Part shown: one piece after another, positions 24,866-36,982 of the stretch
Position numbering within the stretch: position 1 is the first letter of the stretch
How the letters are laid out: every line of letters starts with the position of its first letter
Origin: Vampirovibrionales bacterium
GTDB lineage: Bacteria > Cyanobacteriota > Vampirovibrionia > Vampirovibrionales > Vampirovibrionaceae
DNA: 64,000 nt
Reading direction: 5' to 3'
NCBI GenBank assembly: GCA_016712355.1
Contig: JADJRF010000005.1
Span: forward strand, 2,356,001 to 2,420,000
The notes under the pieces: model-generated
Told to the model about the DNA's origin: nothing
The model's database searches: none
What the model saw: the letters and a program-made list of their open reading frames with translations, nothing else
Position numbers and translations under genes: made by a program

Positions 24866-26146
24866 ATGCCGCAGGATAAACAATCGCTCGCCGTCTGGCT
24901 GTCTGGAGAATGGGTCGGGGTTCTCCAGCAAACCCCGACGGGGAGCATGCAATTTACCTATTTGCCGCAGGCGTCTCAGGCGCTTTCTATTGGCATGCCA
25001 ATCCGGTCAGAACCCTACAATGACGTCCGAAGCGAGGCCTACTTCGGCGGCCTGCTGCCAGAAAGCGCCATGGCCCGCAAAGCCATCGGTCAGCGCTATG
25101 GCATTAATCCTCATAACAGTTTTGGGGTGCTGCGCGCCATTGGCTACGATTGCGCCGGGGCGGTTTCGCTGCATCCGCTTCACGAAACCGTGAGTGCGCA
25201 AGCCGCACAACCGTTTCCCTTATCCGGCAAGGCGCTCTCAGAAGAAGCGCTGTATCACCATATTCAGGAATTGCCTCAAAAGCCCCTGTTTTTAGGGGCG
25301 GAGGGTCTGAGACTCTCGCTGGCGGGCGCGCAGGACAAAGCGGCGGTTTGCGTCATTGACAACGAAATTGCCCTGCCACAAGCGGGTTGTCCCACCACGC
25401 ACATCTTAAAGCCTGTAATGCCAGGCGTTGATGGGATTATTCATAATGAATACGCGTGCCTGAAGCTCGCCCAACGGGTGTGCGGGTCGATGGGCCTGAA
25501 GGTCCCTCACGCAGAAATCCGCTGGGCGCAGCAAACGCCCTATTTGTTGATTGAACGCTATGACCGGGTGATAGCGAGCGGTCATGTTCAACGCATTCAT
25601 CAGGAAGATTTCTGTCAGGCGTTGGGGATTATTTCCGCCAATAAATACCAGCGAGAAGGCGGCCCGGATTTTACCGCCTGTTTTGATCTCCTGCGAGCAA
25701 CCACCCGACCGGTCAAAGACCGCAACGCAATGGCGGCGTTGATGGCGTTTAACTACCTCATTGCCAATTGCGACGCGCACGGAAAAAACGTCTCGCTGCT
25801 TCATCATCCTCAAAGCCAGATTGCCATGGCGCCCGCTTATGACCTGATCTGCACGCAGGTTTATCCCCATCTGGCCCAGACCATGGCGATGAAAATCGGC
25901 GGCTATTATGAACCCGATCGGATTTTTGCGCGTCATTGGCAACGGCAATGCCGGCAGATGGGCTATTCGTACCCGGCCTTAAGAGAAACGCTCTATAAGC
26001 AGGCCCGTCTTCTGCCGGACGCGCTTCAGGCCGAAAAAGCCAACATGCAGGAGCGCAACGTGTTTGATCCGGTACTGGATGAGATGGCGCGCGTGATTGA
26101 AGCGCGCTGCCAGCAAACCATTCAGCGGCTTGAGACAGGCGACTGA
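24866..26146 (+). CDS. hipA: HipA-type serine/threonine kinase toxin
   Basis: HipA toxins phosphorylate glutamyl-tRNA synthetase or similar targets and slow growth, giving persistence. This 426-residue protein is full length. The N-terminal subdomain has GMPIRSEPYN and AYFGGLLPES. The glycine-rich loop with the regulatory Ser is LSLAGAQDKAAV. The catalytic Asp lies in NCDAHGKNVSLL, and the metal-binding Asp in PAYDLIC. All key kinase residues seem present, so the toxin is likely active. It is co-transcribed with hipB, the usual order for this pair. Confidence 0.93.
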   Translation: MPQDKQSLAVWLSGEWVGVLQQTPTGSMQFTYLPQASQALSIGMPIRSEPYNDVRSEAYFGGLLPESAMARKAIGQRYGINPHNSFGVLRAIGYDCAGAVSLHPLHETVSAQAAQPFPLSGKALSEEALYHHIQELPQKPLFLGAEGLRLSLAGAQDKAAVCVIDNEIALPQAGCPTTHILKPVMPGVDGIIHNEYACLKLAQRVCGSMGLKVPHAEIRWAQQTPYLLIERYDRVIASGHVQRIHQEDFCQALGIISANKYQREGGPDFTACFDLLRATTRPVKDRNAMAALMAFNYLIANCDAHGKNVSLLHHPQSQIAMAPAYDLICTQVYPHLAQTMAMKIGGYYEPDRIFARHWQRQCRQMGYSYPALRETLYKQARLLPDALQAEKANMQERNVFDPVLDEMARVIEARCQQTIQRLETGD

Positions 26147-26214
26147 TTTCTGAAGCCCTCAGACCTTCCCAGGCATCTTAAGAAAGCTCAGTTCTCACGA
26201 AAAAAACAGGCGCG

Positions 26215-26559
26215 TCAGCCGGCGATGGCCTGCTCTTCGGTTTCAAAAATGGGGATCGAGCGATTCAGGTTGGTCAGCATGACCAGATTGCTGACGTAAC
26301 TTTGCAAGGCGCACAGCGTCAAACGGCCGTTGGTCTCTTCGCACAGGCGCTTGCACGACAGCAGAATACTCAGCCCGGAACTATCCATAAAGCCGACCTT
26401 GCCCAGATTGAGAATCAGCCGGTTGCGGCCGCTGCGCACGATGCTCTGGATGGCGGCCTTGATGGTTTCGCAGTTACGGAAATCCACGTTTTGCGAATCG
26501 ATTTCCACGACGGTGGCGTCGCCGGCTTCGCGCGTCTTCAGTCCGGTGATAGGGGTCAT
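26215..26559 (-). CDS. STAS-domain anti-sigma factor antagonist
   Basis: A single STAS domain of 114 residues, like SpoIIAA/RsbV. The expected Ser phosphorylation site lies in VGFMDSSGLSILL, after the strand NRLILNLGKV. Such proteins switch partners: when not phosphorylated they bind an anti-sigma kinase and free its sigma factor. No RsbW-type kinase or phosphatase is adjacent, so its partner is elsewhere. A minus-strand TATAGT at 26640-26635 may be its -10 box. Confidence 0.88.
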   Translation of the reverse strand: MTPITGLKTREAGDATVVEIDSQNVDFRNCETIKAAIQSIVRSGRNRLILNLGKVGFMDSSGLSILLSCKRLCEETNGRLTLCALQSYVSNLVMLTNLNRSIPIFETEEQAIAG

Positions 26560-26870
26560 GGGCGTTACGGGCCTCTCTGGTCTTGTCGCGGGTATTGTCT
26601 TGGGTATCGAAAATGGGTCTCAGGATTGCTCCTTACTATAGCACTGATGGGACCGCCGCGCATCGCCAGCGCGGGCAAGCCCTCCGGCTGGGGGAGAAGG
26701 GCGCGCCGCGCGCAGACGTCGCAATTGCTTTACGAGCGCTTGGGACCTTGGGGCTTTTGGCGTATAATCGCCCCCGGTAATCTGGCCATTGATTTTGACC
26801 GGTCCGTCTGGCCGGCAGACGTAACAGGGCCGTTAACAGCGTTTAATATGAAACGGGGTAGAGACCGCAC
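26560..26870. other. 311-base divergent promoter region of the STAS gene and gyrA
   Basis: It holds the gyrA promoter (26740-26768) and a probable -10 box for the STAS gene (26635-26640, minus strand). An open frame on the plus strand runs through it from inside the STAS gene, but it has no domain and looks like a shadow. Confidence 0.55.
26740..26768 (+). promoter_or_regulatory. Predicted sigma-70 promoter of gyrA
   Basis: TTGGGA (26740-26745) and a perfect TATAAT (26763-26768) are spaced by 17 bases. The start would be near 26775, giving a leader of about 95 bases. Confidence 0.7.
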
Positions 26871-29498
<2,628 letters not shown>

Positions 29499-29565
29499 GC
29501 CACAGCGCGATTGCTTTATTGCAAGAACGGCCCGACAGCGCTGCTCGTGCGGCCTTCCGGGAGCA

Positions 29566-29606
29566 GCAGGCGCCGCCGCGCAATCGCCTGAAGCCTGCGG
29601 GTTTTT
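29566..29606 (+). terminator. Possible terminator after gyrA
   Basis: GCAGGCG (29566-29572) can pair with GCCTGC (29593-29598), followed by GGGTTTTT. The loop is long, so the call is weak. Confidence 0.35.
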
Positions 29607-29644
29607 ACTGAGGACGTACCCGACCCGCTTCAGGAATGGCGTCT

Positions 29645-30211
29645 ATGCTCTCGCCCGCCTTTTTTTACAGTCCCGCGTCTACGCCCCCGCGCTTTGGCGC
29701 GAAAAGCCCTGAATCTGGCCCCAAGCGCAAAGGCAGACAGACTTCGGAGCGAATGACGTTCATTGCCGAACAAATCCATCAACTCAAACAAACACTCCTC
29801 GAAGCGGGGACTTTTCAATACCATCTTTTTGATTCCCAAAGAGATATCCCGTTGGAGCCACCGGCCAACCCATCAGAACGGGTCATGATCATACGGCTGG
29901 CCAAACGACTTGGATTTCGACGACATTCGCCCGGAAGACAGGTTTCTGCAGAAACCATACAGATCCGGCGCAAGCTGGAAGAACTCAAAAATAAGCTGAT
30001 AGCTTTAGAAAGTTTTGAGTCTCACGTCTTAATCCCGGAAGATCTCGATCTCTCTCCCGGCTTTCTTGAAAGCGCCCCGAACTACCGGAAGTTTGTCCAC
30101 GAGGCCAAAAAACTGGGTTTTAAATTGAAAGACTTACGATCCCGCGCCAAAGGGCCTGATTTTCGGGAGGTTCCCTTAGGCGGCGCGCCGGATGGGGATC
30201 CCGACACCTAG
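29645..30211 (+). CDS. Hypothetical protein with N-terminal RFG motif
   Basis: A 188-residue protein of no known family. I start it at ATG 29645 because AGGA lies nine bases upstream; for ATG 29636 the same site would touch the start codon. The N-terminal 30 residues are Pro/Ser-rich and contain PPRFGAKSP. Two similar basic helical units follow, each with a long Lys/Glu/Leu helix (RMTFIAEQIHQLKQTLLE and TIQIRRKLEELKNKLIALE) and then a RLAKRLGF/EAKKLGF segment, so it may be an internal duplication. AT content is higher than in neighbours, hinting at fast evolution or transfer. Confidence 0.65.
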   Translation: MLSPAFFYSPASTPPRFGAKSPESGPKRKGRQTSERMTFIAEQIHQLKQTLLEAGTFQYHLFDSQRDIPLEPPANPSERVMIIRLAKRLGFRRHSPGRQVSAETIQIRRKLEELKNKLIALESFESHVLIPEDLDLSPGFLESAPNYRKFVHEAKKLGFKLKDLRSRAKGPDFREVPLGGAPDGDPDT

Positions 30212-30251
30212 CATCTGACGCGCGCAGGCGATCGCTGGCGGCGGCGAGACC

Positions 30252-31256
30252 CTAACGGCCAACAGAAGAGCCCAGCGCGCTGCCGGCCCCGCCCATGAAA
30301 GACCCCAGCGAGGAGATCAACATGGGGGCCATCAGCACGATAAACAGCGGCGGAAACACGAAAAACACCAGCGGAATCGTCATCTTGGTGCTGGCTTTCG
30401 CGGCGAGCTCTTCGGCCTTCTGACGGCGGCGAACGCGCACGTCGTCGGCGTACACGCGCAACGAATCGGCCACGCTGGTGCCGAGTTTATCCGCCTGGAC
30501 AATCATGCTGCACAAGGACCGCAACTCGTCGACGCCCGAGCGCGTCCCCAGGTTCGAAAACGCTTCGCCGCGCTGAATCCCGGCGTTTAACTCCTTGTTG
30601 AGACGCTTGAATTCATACGACAATTCGGGCGCCATCCGCTCGGTTTCGTCGCCAATGCGCTGAATCGTGGAATCCAGCCCCAGACCGGCCTCGACGCAGA
30701 CGACCATCAAATCGAGCGTATCGGGCAAGGTATAGCGAATCTCGGTTTTCCGCTTGCCCGCCTTGGAGCGAATATTGATTAGAGCCAGATATTTTCCCAG
30801 CAATAACCCGGCAATCAGCGCGCCCACAGAGACCACCATGCCCATGCCCAGGCCAAAATTCTTGACGCCAATCATGAAGCCGCCCAACAGGCCAAAGCCC
30901 GCGCAGACCATCCCCACAGCGATTTCAACCGCCAGGAAGCGATTGACCGCCGTATCGTGATCCGCCTGACCGGCTTGCGCCAGCAGCGTCTTGACGTTTT
31001 CGTAGTGGCGATCGTTGCCCCTGTAAAACTGTTGCGAGAGGGGGGTGGAAAAATCCACGAGCGTTTCGAACAAATCTTTTCGCGGCGTGGCGGCGCGACC
31101 GCCCAGCGCCTTGAGTTGCTTCAAGGAGTCCAGCCGGGAATGCACGGGATCTTTTTCGGGAAAGAGCAGCGCCAGCGACTGAAACGTCAGAAAAAACGCC
31201 GCCCCGACCAGCAGGAGCCCCGCAAACGCAATTAAGGCGATGGTTAAGGGTGGCAA
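30252..31256 (-). CDS. tadC: Tad pilus inner-membrane platform protein TadC
   Basis: A 334-residue T2SS-F-domain protein. An N-terminal transmembrane helix, a cytoplasmic part, two central helices (about residues 105-165), then the F domain with TLDLMVVCVEAGLGLDSTIQRI and the C-terminal helix FFVFPPLFIVLMAPML. TadC and TadB form the inner-membrane platform on which Flp pilin is assembled. The start appears to be TTG at 31256. It is the last gene in the minus-strand run cpaB-cpaC-cpaE-cpaF-tadB-tadC. Confidence 0.9.
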   Translation of the reverse strand: MPPLTIALIAFAGLLLVGAAFFLTFQSLALLFPEKDPVHSRLDSLKQLKALGGRAATPRKDLFETLVDFSTPLSQQFYRGNDRHYENVKTLLAQAGQADHDTAVNRFLAVEIAVGMVCAGFGLLGGFMIGVKNFGLGMGMVVSVGALIAGLLLGKYLALINIRSKAGKRKTEIRYTLPDTLDLMVVCVEAGLGLDSTIQRIGDETERMAPELSYEFKRLNKELNAGIQRGEAFSNLGTRSGVDELRSLCSMIVQADKLGTSVADSLRVYADDVRVRRRQKAEELAAKASTKMTIPLVFFVFPPLFIVLMAPMLISSLGSFMGGAGSALGSSVGR

Positions 31257-31315
31257 CGGCTTAGGGTCCTTTCAGGCCAGCGTTTCGGCGGGCGTTTTGG
31301 GGGATACTCATGGCG

Positions 31316-32320
31316 CTAGACGCGAATGTCCACGATTTTTTTCATCACAAAGAAGCCGATTAATTGCAGGAAGGCGGCGATACCCAGGGCAATCTGACCG
31401 AGAATCGTTGAATAGAGCGGCTCAACGTAAGTGCGCATAAACAGAAACAGCACCAGAAACACAATCACGGGCGCGGCGCCCAGCATATAGCCGGTCATGC
31501 GCGCTTGCCCGGTCGCGGCGGAAATCTGCCCCTTGAGCTTGAAGCGCTCGCGAATGGTATAGCCCAGCTTATCCAGCACTTCGGCTAAATTGCCGCCCGC
31601 TTCACGCTGAATCAGCACAGCGGTAACAAACATGCGGATATCCGGCACTTCCATGCTCACGACCAGACGATTTAAAGCGTCTTTAATCGGAATGCCCAGA
31701 TTAATATCATTCACCACCTGAGAAAATTCGGGCCCGATGGGGGCGCGCATTTCGAGCGCGATGACGTTGATGGCCGACTGAAACGAATGGCCTGCGCGCA
31801 AGGCGCTGGTCATCAGCCCCAGGGCGTCGGGCAATTGCTTGATGAAGGCGTTGGTGCGCGAGCCCTTCTTAAACTTGAGAAAGACTAACGAACCAATGGG
31901 CACGCCCAGCCCAAGCAGCGCTATCACGATATTGAGGCTCGCCAGACCAATGGGCAGGCAAATAATGATCGGCGCGACGATAAAAAACAGGATGAATTTA
32001 TCCACCGTCATTTTCATGCCGGCTTGCGCGAGTTGCTTTTTGAGCGAGGCGGCAAAGTTAAATCGGTTGAGCACTTTGCCCACCGCCTCGTTGTCGTAGC
32101 TGCGATCGCGCATCAGCTCTTCCAGACGCCGCATGCTCTCGTCCTGAGCCTCGACGATGACGGCGTGGGCGGATTTAATCTGCCGCAGGCGCATCTGCAT
32201 CGGCGTCGGCTCTGGGCTGGCGTAGCGCTGAAAATAGAACAACGCAAAGCCGATCGCCACCGAGAGACCCAGCACCAGCGCCACCGCGACGATCATCCAG
32301 ATAAGCGTCGAATCACCCAT
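31316..32320 (-). CDS. tadB: Tad pilus inner-membrane platform protein TadB
   Basis: The 334-residue protein has a T2SS-F domain (LPDALGLMTSALRAGHSFQSAINVI; then REAGGNLAEVLDKLGYTIRERFKLKGQ), one N-terminal helix, two central helices and two C-terminal helices. The RxAGGNLAEVLD segment is typical of TadB rather than TadC. It lies between cpaF and tadC, the usual order in Tad loci. Confidence 0.92.
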   Translation of the reverse strand: MGDSTLIWMIVAVALVLGLSVAIGFALFYFQRYASPEPTPMQMRLRQIKSAHAVIVEAQDESMRRLEELMRDRSYDNEAVGKVLNRFNFAASLKKQLAQAGMKMTVDKFILFFIVAPIIICLPIGLASLNIVIALLGLGVPIGSLVFLKFKKGSRTNAFIKQLPDALGLMTSALRAGHSFQSAINVIALEMRAPIGPEFSQVVNDINLGIPIKDALNRLVVSMEVPDIRMFVTAVLIQREAGGNLAEVLDKLGYTIRERFKLKGQISAATGQARMTGYMLGAAPVIVFLVLFLFMRTYVEPLYSTILGQIALGIAAFLQLIGFFVMKKIVDIRV

Positions 32321-32418
32321 GGGCGCGGCGTCCCGGCGTTTGTCCCCTGCGCAGCGCGATCAGTCTATGGCGCTTCATTGGATACGACCTCTCTGAGTAG
32401 AACCTCTCTGGGCGGGCG

Positions 32419-33981
32419 TCACGGCTTGCGCAAGCGCTGAAACAGGCCAATCTCGTCGGCGCTGAGAATCGGCTTGTCGACTGGCGCGTCCGGCGCGGGC
32501 GGGGGTTTAATGGCCAGCATGTCCTCGACCGACTGTTTGACGAAAATCTCGTTGGCCAGATGCAGCCCCTTGGCCTTGGCGCGATCGGCGAAACGCGGCC
32601 GCACGCCGGTGGCGATATGCGCGCCAATGACGCGCCCGCGCTCGTCCAGGCCGATTTGCTCGTATTTGAAGATCTCCTGCATCGTGACCGTGTCGCCTTC
32701 CATACCGACGATCTCAGTGATGCTGGTGGTTTTACGCTGCCCGTCGCTGAGACGGCTGACCTGAACGATCAGATGCACCGCCGAAGAAATCTGCTGACGG
32801 ATGGCCTTTTCGGGCAGGGGATTGTCGTTCATCAGACACATGGTTTCGATCCGCGACAGGGCGTCGCGCGGGGTGTTGGCGTGCAACGTGGTCAGCGAGC
32901 CGTCGTGACCGGTGTTCATGGCTTGCAGCATGTCCAGCGTCTCGCCGCCGCGACATTCCCCGACGATGATACGATCCGGGCGCATCCGCAGGGCGTTGAT
33001 GAGCAGCCGTCGGATGGGAATCGCGCCTTCGCCCTCGATGTTGGCCGGACGCGATTCGAGCCGCACGACGTGGGGCTGTTGCAACTGAAGCTCGGCGGCG
33101 TCTTCGATGGTGACAATGCGCTCGTCTTCGGCAATTAGCGCCGACAGACTATTGAGCATGGTCGTTTTACCGGAGCCCGTTCCACCGGAGATGATGATGT
33201 TCATATGGGATTTCATGGCCGCCACCAGGGTTTCGGCCATGGAAGGCGTCATCGAGCCCCAGCCCAGCAGCTTATCCAGTGTCCCGGCGTCTTTCTTGAA
33301 TTTACGAATGGTGACCGACGCCCCGTCAATTGCCAGCGGCGGAATCACCGCGTTAAAACGCGAGCCGTCGTAAGGTTTGCCCGGCGCCTTGATGCGCGCA
33401 TCGACCAGCGGTACTTTTTCATCGACGCGGCGGCCTACAGTCGAGACAATCCGCTCAATGACGTGCATGAGGTGGGCGTCGTCGCGAAACTGCACGGCGC
33501 TGAGCGTCAGCTTGCCGTTTTTCTCGACGTAGACCTGATTGGGCCCATTGATCATGATCTCTGAGATGATCTCATCCAGCAGCAGCGGTTCAATCGGGCC
33601 GTAGCCCATGATTTCTTCCACCAGTTCGCCGACCAGCGCTTCGCGCTCGGGCCGACTCATGGGGATGCGCTCCTGTTGCAGGATCTGCTCCAGGAACTGG
33701 AAGGCGGCCATGACGATGGCCTGTCGATCGGTGGCCTGATCGTCGCCCACAACGAGATTTTCGACGAGTTTATTGTGAATCTTGTTTTTGAGCTGCTCGA
33801 AATGCTCGCCCTTGGCGGTTTTGCGCGTATCAATCGCGCCGCCGGCTTCGGATGCGCCGATGGGAGCCGCCGGACCGCCGCCTGCGGAATTGGCGCTGAT
33901 GAGCGGTCCCGGCGCAGGCGTCGACGCGCCTTGTCCGGGTAAGGCGGGTCGCGTCTTATTCAGGCGTTCTCGCAGCGACAT
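32419..33981 (-). CDS. cpaF: Tad pilus assembly ATPase CpaF/TadA
   Basis: A 520-residue secretion ATPase that drives Flp pilus assembly. Walker A is ISGGTGSGKTTMLN, the Asp box and Walker B follow at ERIVTIEDAAELQL and RIIVGECRGGETLDML, and the His box lies in GHDGSLTTLHANTPRDAL. The N-terminal 60 residues are Pro/Ala-rich and disordered. The stop of the upstream cpaE gene is six bases away, so they are co-translated or coupled. All catalytic elements seem intact. Confidence 0.95.
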   Translation of the reverse strand: MSLRERLNKTRPALPGQGASTPAPGPLISANSAGGGPAAPIGASEAGGAIDTRKTAKGEHFEQLKNKIHNKLVENLVVGDDQATDRQAIVMAAFQFLEQILQQERIPMSRPEREALVGELVEEIMGYGPIEPLLLDEIISEIMINGPNQVYVEKNGKLTLSAVQFRDDAHLMHVIERIVSTVGRRVDEKVPLVDARIKAPGKPYDGSRFNAVIPPLAIDGASVTIRKFKKDAGTLDKLLGWGSMTPSMAETLVAAMKSHMNIIISGGTGSGKTTMLNSLSALIAEDERIVTIEDAAELQLQQPHVVRLESRPANIEGEGAIPIRRLLINALRMRPDRIIVGECRGGETLDMLQAMNTGHDGSLTTLHANTPRDALSRIETMCLMNDNPLPEKAIRQQISSAVHLIVQVSRLSDGQRKTTSITEIVGMEGDTVTMQEIFKYEQIGLDERGRVIGAHIATGVRPRFADRAKAKGLHLANEIFVKQSVEDMLAIKPPPAPDAPVDKPILSADEIGLFQRLRKP

Positions 33982-33987
33982 GCGGGC

Positions 33988-35220
33988 TTATCTCCTGCCG
34001 AACAGGCCTGATAACAGGCTTTTGGTCGGTTTCTTGCCCAATCCGGCCGGGCGCGCCTCGCTCTCGACCGCGTCGTCACGATGCAGCAAGCCGCTCACCT
34101 GCCGCGCCAGCCCGAGGAAGTTCTGATAAATCGCCTGCCCGTTTTCCAGCGAGCTGATCGGGATGCCGCGGTTAATGGCCGTCATCACGGCGAAATAGTT
34201 ATTGGGAATTTTCCAGTACACGCCGTGATCCAGCGTTTCCTCGACGTCTTCGACGCTGATTTCGTCGTCGGGCACATAGCGGTTCATCACCAGCTTGACC
34301 TTCTGCTTGTCGTAGCCGAGGCGCTCAAACAGGCTTAACACGCGCTGATTGCTGCGAATGCAAGGCAGGTTGACCATCGACACCAGCATGATATTGTCGG
34401 CGAGATCCAGCGCGGTCAGCGTCTTGGAGTCAAACGAGGTCGTCGTGTCGATGATCACATAGGGAAACGTGGCTTTCAGCACGGTCAGCACGGTATTAAT
34501 CTGATCGGCGGTGACTTCTTCGGCTTCTTCGACGTGCAGCGGATCGGCCAGGACGTAGACGCGCGAGGCCCCGTATTCGAACTTCGCCAGCGACGTTTCC
34601 AGATAGGCGGCGTCCACGCGTCCGATATTGCGGGCAATATCGACAATAGTCTGCTTGGGCGTCACGTCCAGAAACGTGACGATATCGCCGAGTTGCAGGT
34701 TTAAATCGACCAGCGCCACCGGCTGTTGCGTCACTTCTGAGAGGGCTTGCGCCAGATTCACGGCCAGCGTGGTCTTGCCCAGGCCGCCCTTGTTGCTGAA
34801 AATCGTGATAATGCGCCCGCTGTCGTCTCCCTGACTCTCTGCGCCCAAATGCGACTGATGCTTATGCAACAGACCCAGCAATTCTTCGCGCTGGATGGGA
34901 CGGCGGATGAATTCGCGCGCGCCGGCCTGCATACAGGCCATGATCGTTTGCAAATCGATCTGATCGCCCGAAATGACGATCAGCACGTCTTTAAAGTGCG
35001 TGGAAATGCGCGTCACCAGCTCCAGCGTCTTGGCCGTGTCGGCGCGCAGATCAATGAACACCACGTCGGGATGATTCTGCCGCACCAGTTCGTAGCCGTA
35101 AATCAGGCTATCGGTCTCGGCGATGATATCGACCAGTTGCGTTTCGCCCAACGTCTGACGAATCAGGCCGCGGGTCTCGACGTCCCCTTCAATGACGATG
35201 ACTGAAATCACCCGACTCAT
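33988..35220 (-). CDS. cpaE: Tad pilus localisation ATPase CpaE/TadZ
   Basis: The 410-residue protein has an N-terminal receiver-like domain (residues about 3-125, with the Asp in VVFIDLRAD and a Lys-poor end) and a MinD/ParA-like ATPase domain with the deviant Walker A FSNKGGLGKTTLAVNLA. TadZ/CpaE places the pilus machine at one site, often a pole. ALVDLNLQLGDIVTFLDV and the later VIIDTTTSFDSKTL are the switch regions. It is followed directly by cpaF. Confidence 0.92.
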   Translation of the reverse strand: MSRVISVIVIEGDVETRGLIRQTLGETQLVDIIAETDSLIYGYELVRQNHPDVVFIDLRADTAKTLELVTRISTHFKDVLIVISGDQIDLQTIMACMQAGAREFIRRPIQREELLGLLHKHQSHLGAESQGDDSGRIITIFSNKGGLGKTTLAVNLAQALSEVTQQPVALVDLNLQLGDIVTFLDVTPKQTIVDIARNIGRVDAAYLETSLAKFEYGASRVYVLADPLHVEEAEEVTADQINTVLTVLKATFPYVIIDTTTSFDSKTLTALDLADNIMLVSMVNLPCIRSNQRVLSLFERLGYDKQKVKLVMNRYVPDDEISVEDVEETLDHGVYWKIPNNYFAVMTAINRGIPISSLENGQAIYQNFLGLARQVSGLLHRDDAVESEARPAGLGKKPTKSLLSGLFGRR

Positions 35221-35246
35221 GTTAGCCTCTTTCTCCCTGCCTGCCG

Positions 35247-36941
35247 CTAGCCTTTGGCGCCTGGCGCGCTGCTCTCGAAGTACCGGCCGCGATCCTGGTT
35301 ATTGTCGAGCACGTGGGGCGTCACGATGACGACCAGCTCGGTGTTGAGCTTGTTGTAGCTGCCGTTCTTGAAAAAGATGCCCAGAATCGGGAGATCCGAG
35401 ACAAACGGCGTCTTGGCGAAGGTGTTGTTTTCCTCGCGCGTCAGAATGCCGGAAATCATCAGGCTTTCGTCGTTATGAAGCTGCACGGTGGTGTTGGTCG
35501 TGCGCTTGAGGATGCCGCACACCCGCCCGCCAGTGATATCAATACAGTTGCCAGAGTCCAGACTGCTGACCTCCGGGGCGATTTTCATCTCGATCAGGCC
35601 GGTGCGAATGTTCATCCACGGCGTAAAGGTCAGGCGCACGCCATATTCGCGAAACGACAGAATCGGGCTGCCGTTCTGATCGGTTCCCGACACGTACGGG
35701 AATTCGCCGCCTGCCAGAAAACTGGCTTCGCGGCCATGGGTGGCGACCAGTTTGGGTTCTGCGAGAATCGAGACCTTGCCATTGGTTTCCAGCATATCGA
35801 GCGCGGTTTCAAAATTCCGGCTGATGCCAAACGTACTGGTCACGCCGCCCGGACTGCCATTACTGGCCTGAATGGTTCGCAGCGAGCGCTTGAGGCCTCC
35901 CGCCAGACCCCGTCCGCCGAAATCCCAGCCGGGCGCAAGACCTGCCGAAGCGCGACCGAGAAGCTCCAGCGCCTTGGAGTCCAGCGGCCCTTGCAGGCGC
36001 GTAATGGAGAAGTCTTGTCCCTGCGCGCCAAAGGAGGTTTTGAGATCGCGGGCGACCTGCTTATTCATCTGGATAATCTTGACGGCCAGCACCACTTGCG
36101 GCGTGGGGGTCTCGGTCAGATCGACGAACATCTGATCGCGATAGCCATAGGCGCCCGCCGTGCGCCGGATTTCGTCCAGCACGACCGAACTCGACGCCTG
36201 CCCTGAAATAATGAACGAGTCGTCGGTCACCCGCACGCGAATATTCTCATTGGGGGCGATCTCGTTGATGGCGGCCATCAGTTCGGCGGTGTCGTTCTCG
36301 ATGTGCAGGTCAAAGATGCCTTCCTGTCCGCGCTCGTCCCAGACGATCAGGCTGGTGACGCCGCGCTGCTTGCCGTTGATCATGAGCTGATCCGGCGCCA
36401 GCGGAATCACGTCGGCCAGTTGCGGATCGGCTATCGACAGGCGCTCGATGGGTTGCGCAAACTTGATGATTTGCGATCGCCCTTTGCGCACCGTCAATTG
36501 CGTGAGATTTCCAGCGAGCGATTGCGGCGACTGGGCGCTTTCCTGAGCAGGCGGCCCGCCTGCGTCGGCGCGGTAGGACGGCGCAACGCTGGCCGCAGAT
36601 GGCAACGGCATCGGCATCAAGTCGCGATCGCGCGAGGCCTCCTCGGCCAGCGGCGGGGTCGGCAACGGCGATGGGCTTATTTCCATCGCCGCGGGCGTTT
36701 CTATCCCCGCAACAGGCTCTGCGGTTTGTTGCAGCGCCATGGCCGGAATGGCTTTATCAGGCGTTACGGCAATTGCTTTATCAGGCGCTGCGGCGAGGCG
36801 GGCGATGGCGTCAGTCTCAACCGGATTCAGCGGCTGGAGAGCGTCCCTGGCCAGGGCCAATCCGCCCAGCGAGGCCGCCGCGCTCAACGCCATGGCGACG
36901 CTGAGGGCTCGTTTTATCACATCGTGTTGCATACGGGGCAT
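35247..36941 (-). CDS. cpaC: Tad pilus outer-membrane secretin CpaC/RcpA
   Basis: The secretin forms the outer-membrane pore for the Flp pilus. I start it at ATG 36941: AGGAG lies eight bases upstream, and the product then begins with a good signal peptide (VIKRALSVAMALSAAASLGGLALA). The frame reaches 36995 but would overlap cpaB. The order is a Pro/Ala-rich linker of about 120 residues, a pilus-type N domain (LTVRKGRSQIIKF), a BON-like domain, and the secretin core (ILAEPKLVATHGREASFLAGG). The 564 residues are on the long side because of the linker. It lacks an obvious lipobox. Confidence 0.93.
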   Translation of the reverse strand: MPRMQHDVIKRALSVAMALSAAASLGGLALARDALQPLNPVETDAIARLAAAPDKAIAVTPDKAIPAMALQQTAEPVAGIETPAAMEISPSPLPTPPLAEEASRDRDLMPMPLPSAASVAPSYRADAGGPPAQESAQSPQSLAGNLTQLTVRKGRSQIIKFAQPIERLSIADPQLADVIPLAPDQLMINGKQRGVTSLIVWDERGQEGIFDLHIENDTAELMAAINEIAPNENIRVRVTDDSFIISGQASSSVVLDEIRRTAGAYGYRDQMFVDLTETPTPQVVLAVKIIQMNKQVARDLKTSFGAQGQDFSITRLQGPLDSKALELLGRASAGLAPGWDFGGRGLAGGLKRSLRTIQASNGSPGGVTSTFGISRNFETALDMLETNGKVSILAEPKLVATHGREASFLAGGEFPYVSGTDQNGSPILSFREYGVRLTFTPWMNIRTGLIEMKIAPEVSSLDSGNCIDITGGRVCGILKRTTNTTVQLHNDESLMISGILTREENNTFAKTPFVSDLPILGIFFKNGSYNKLNTELVVIVTPHVLDNNQDRGRYFESSAPGAKG

Positions 36942-36982
36942 CGCGGGGGCTCCTGCCAGTAATGACGGCAATAGGGGTAAAC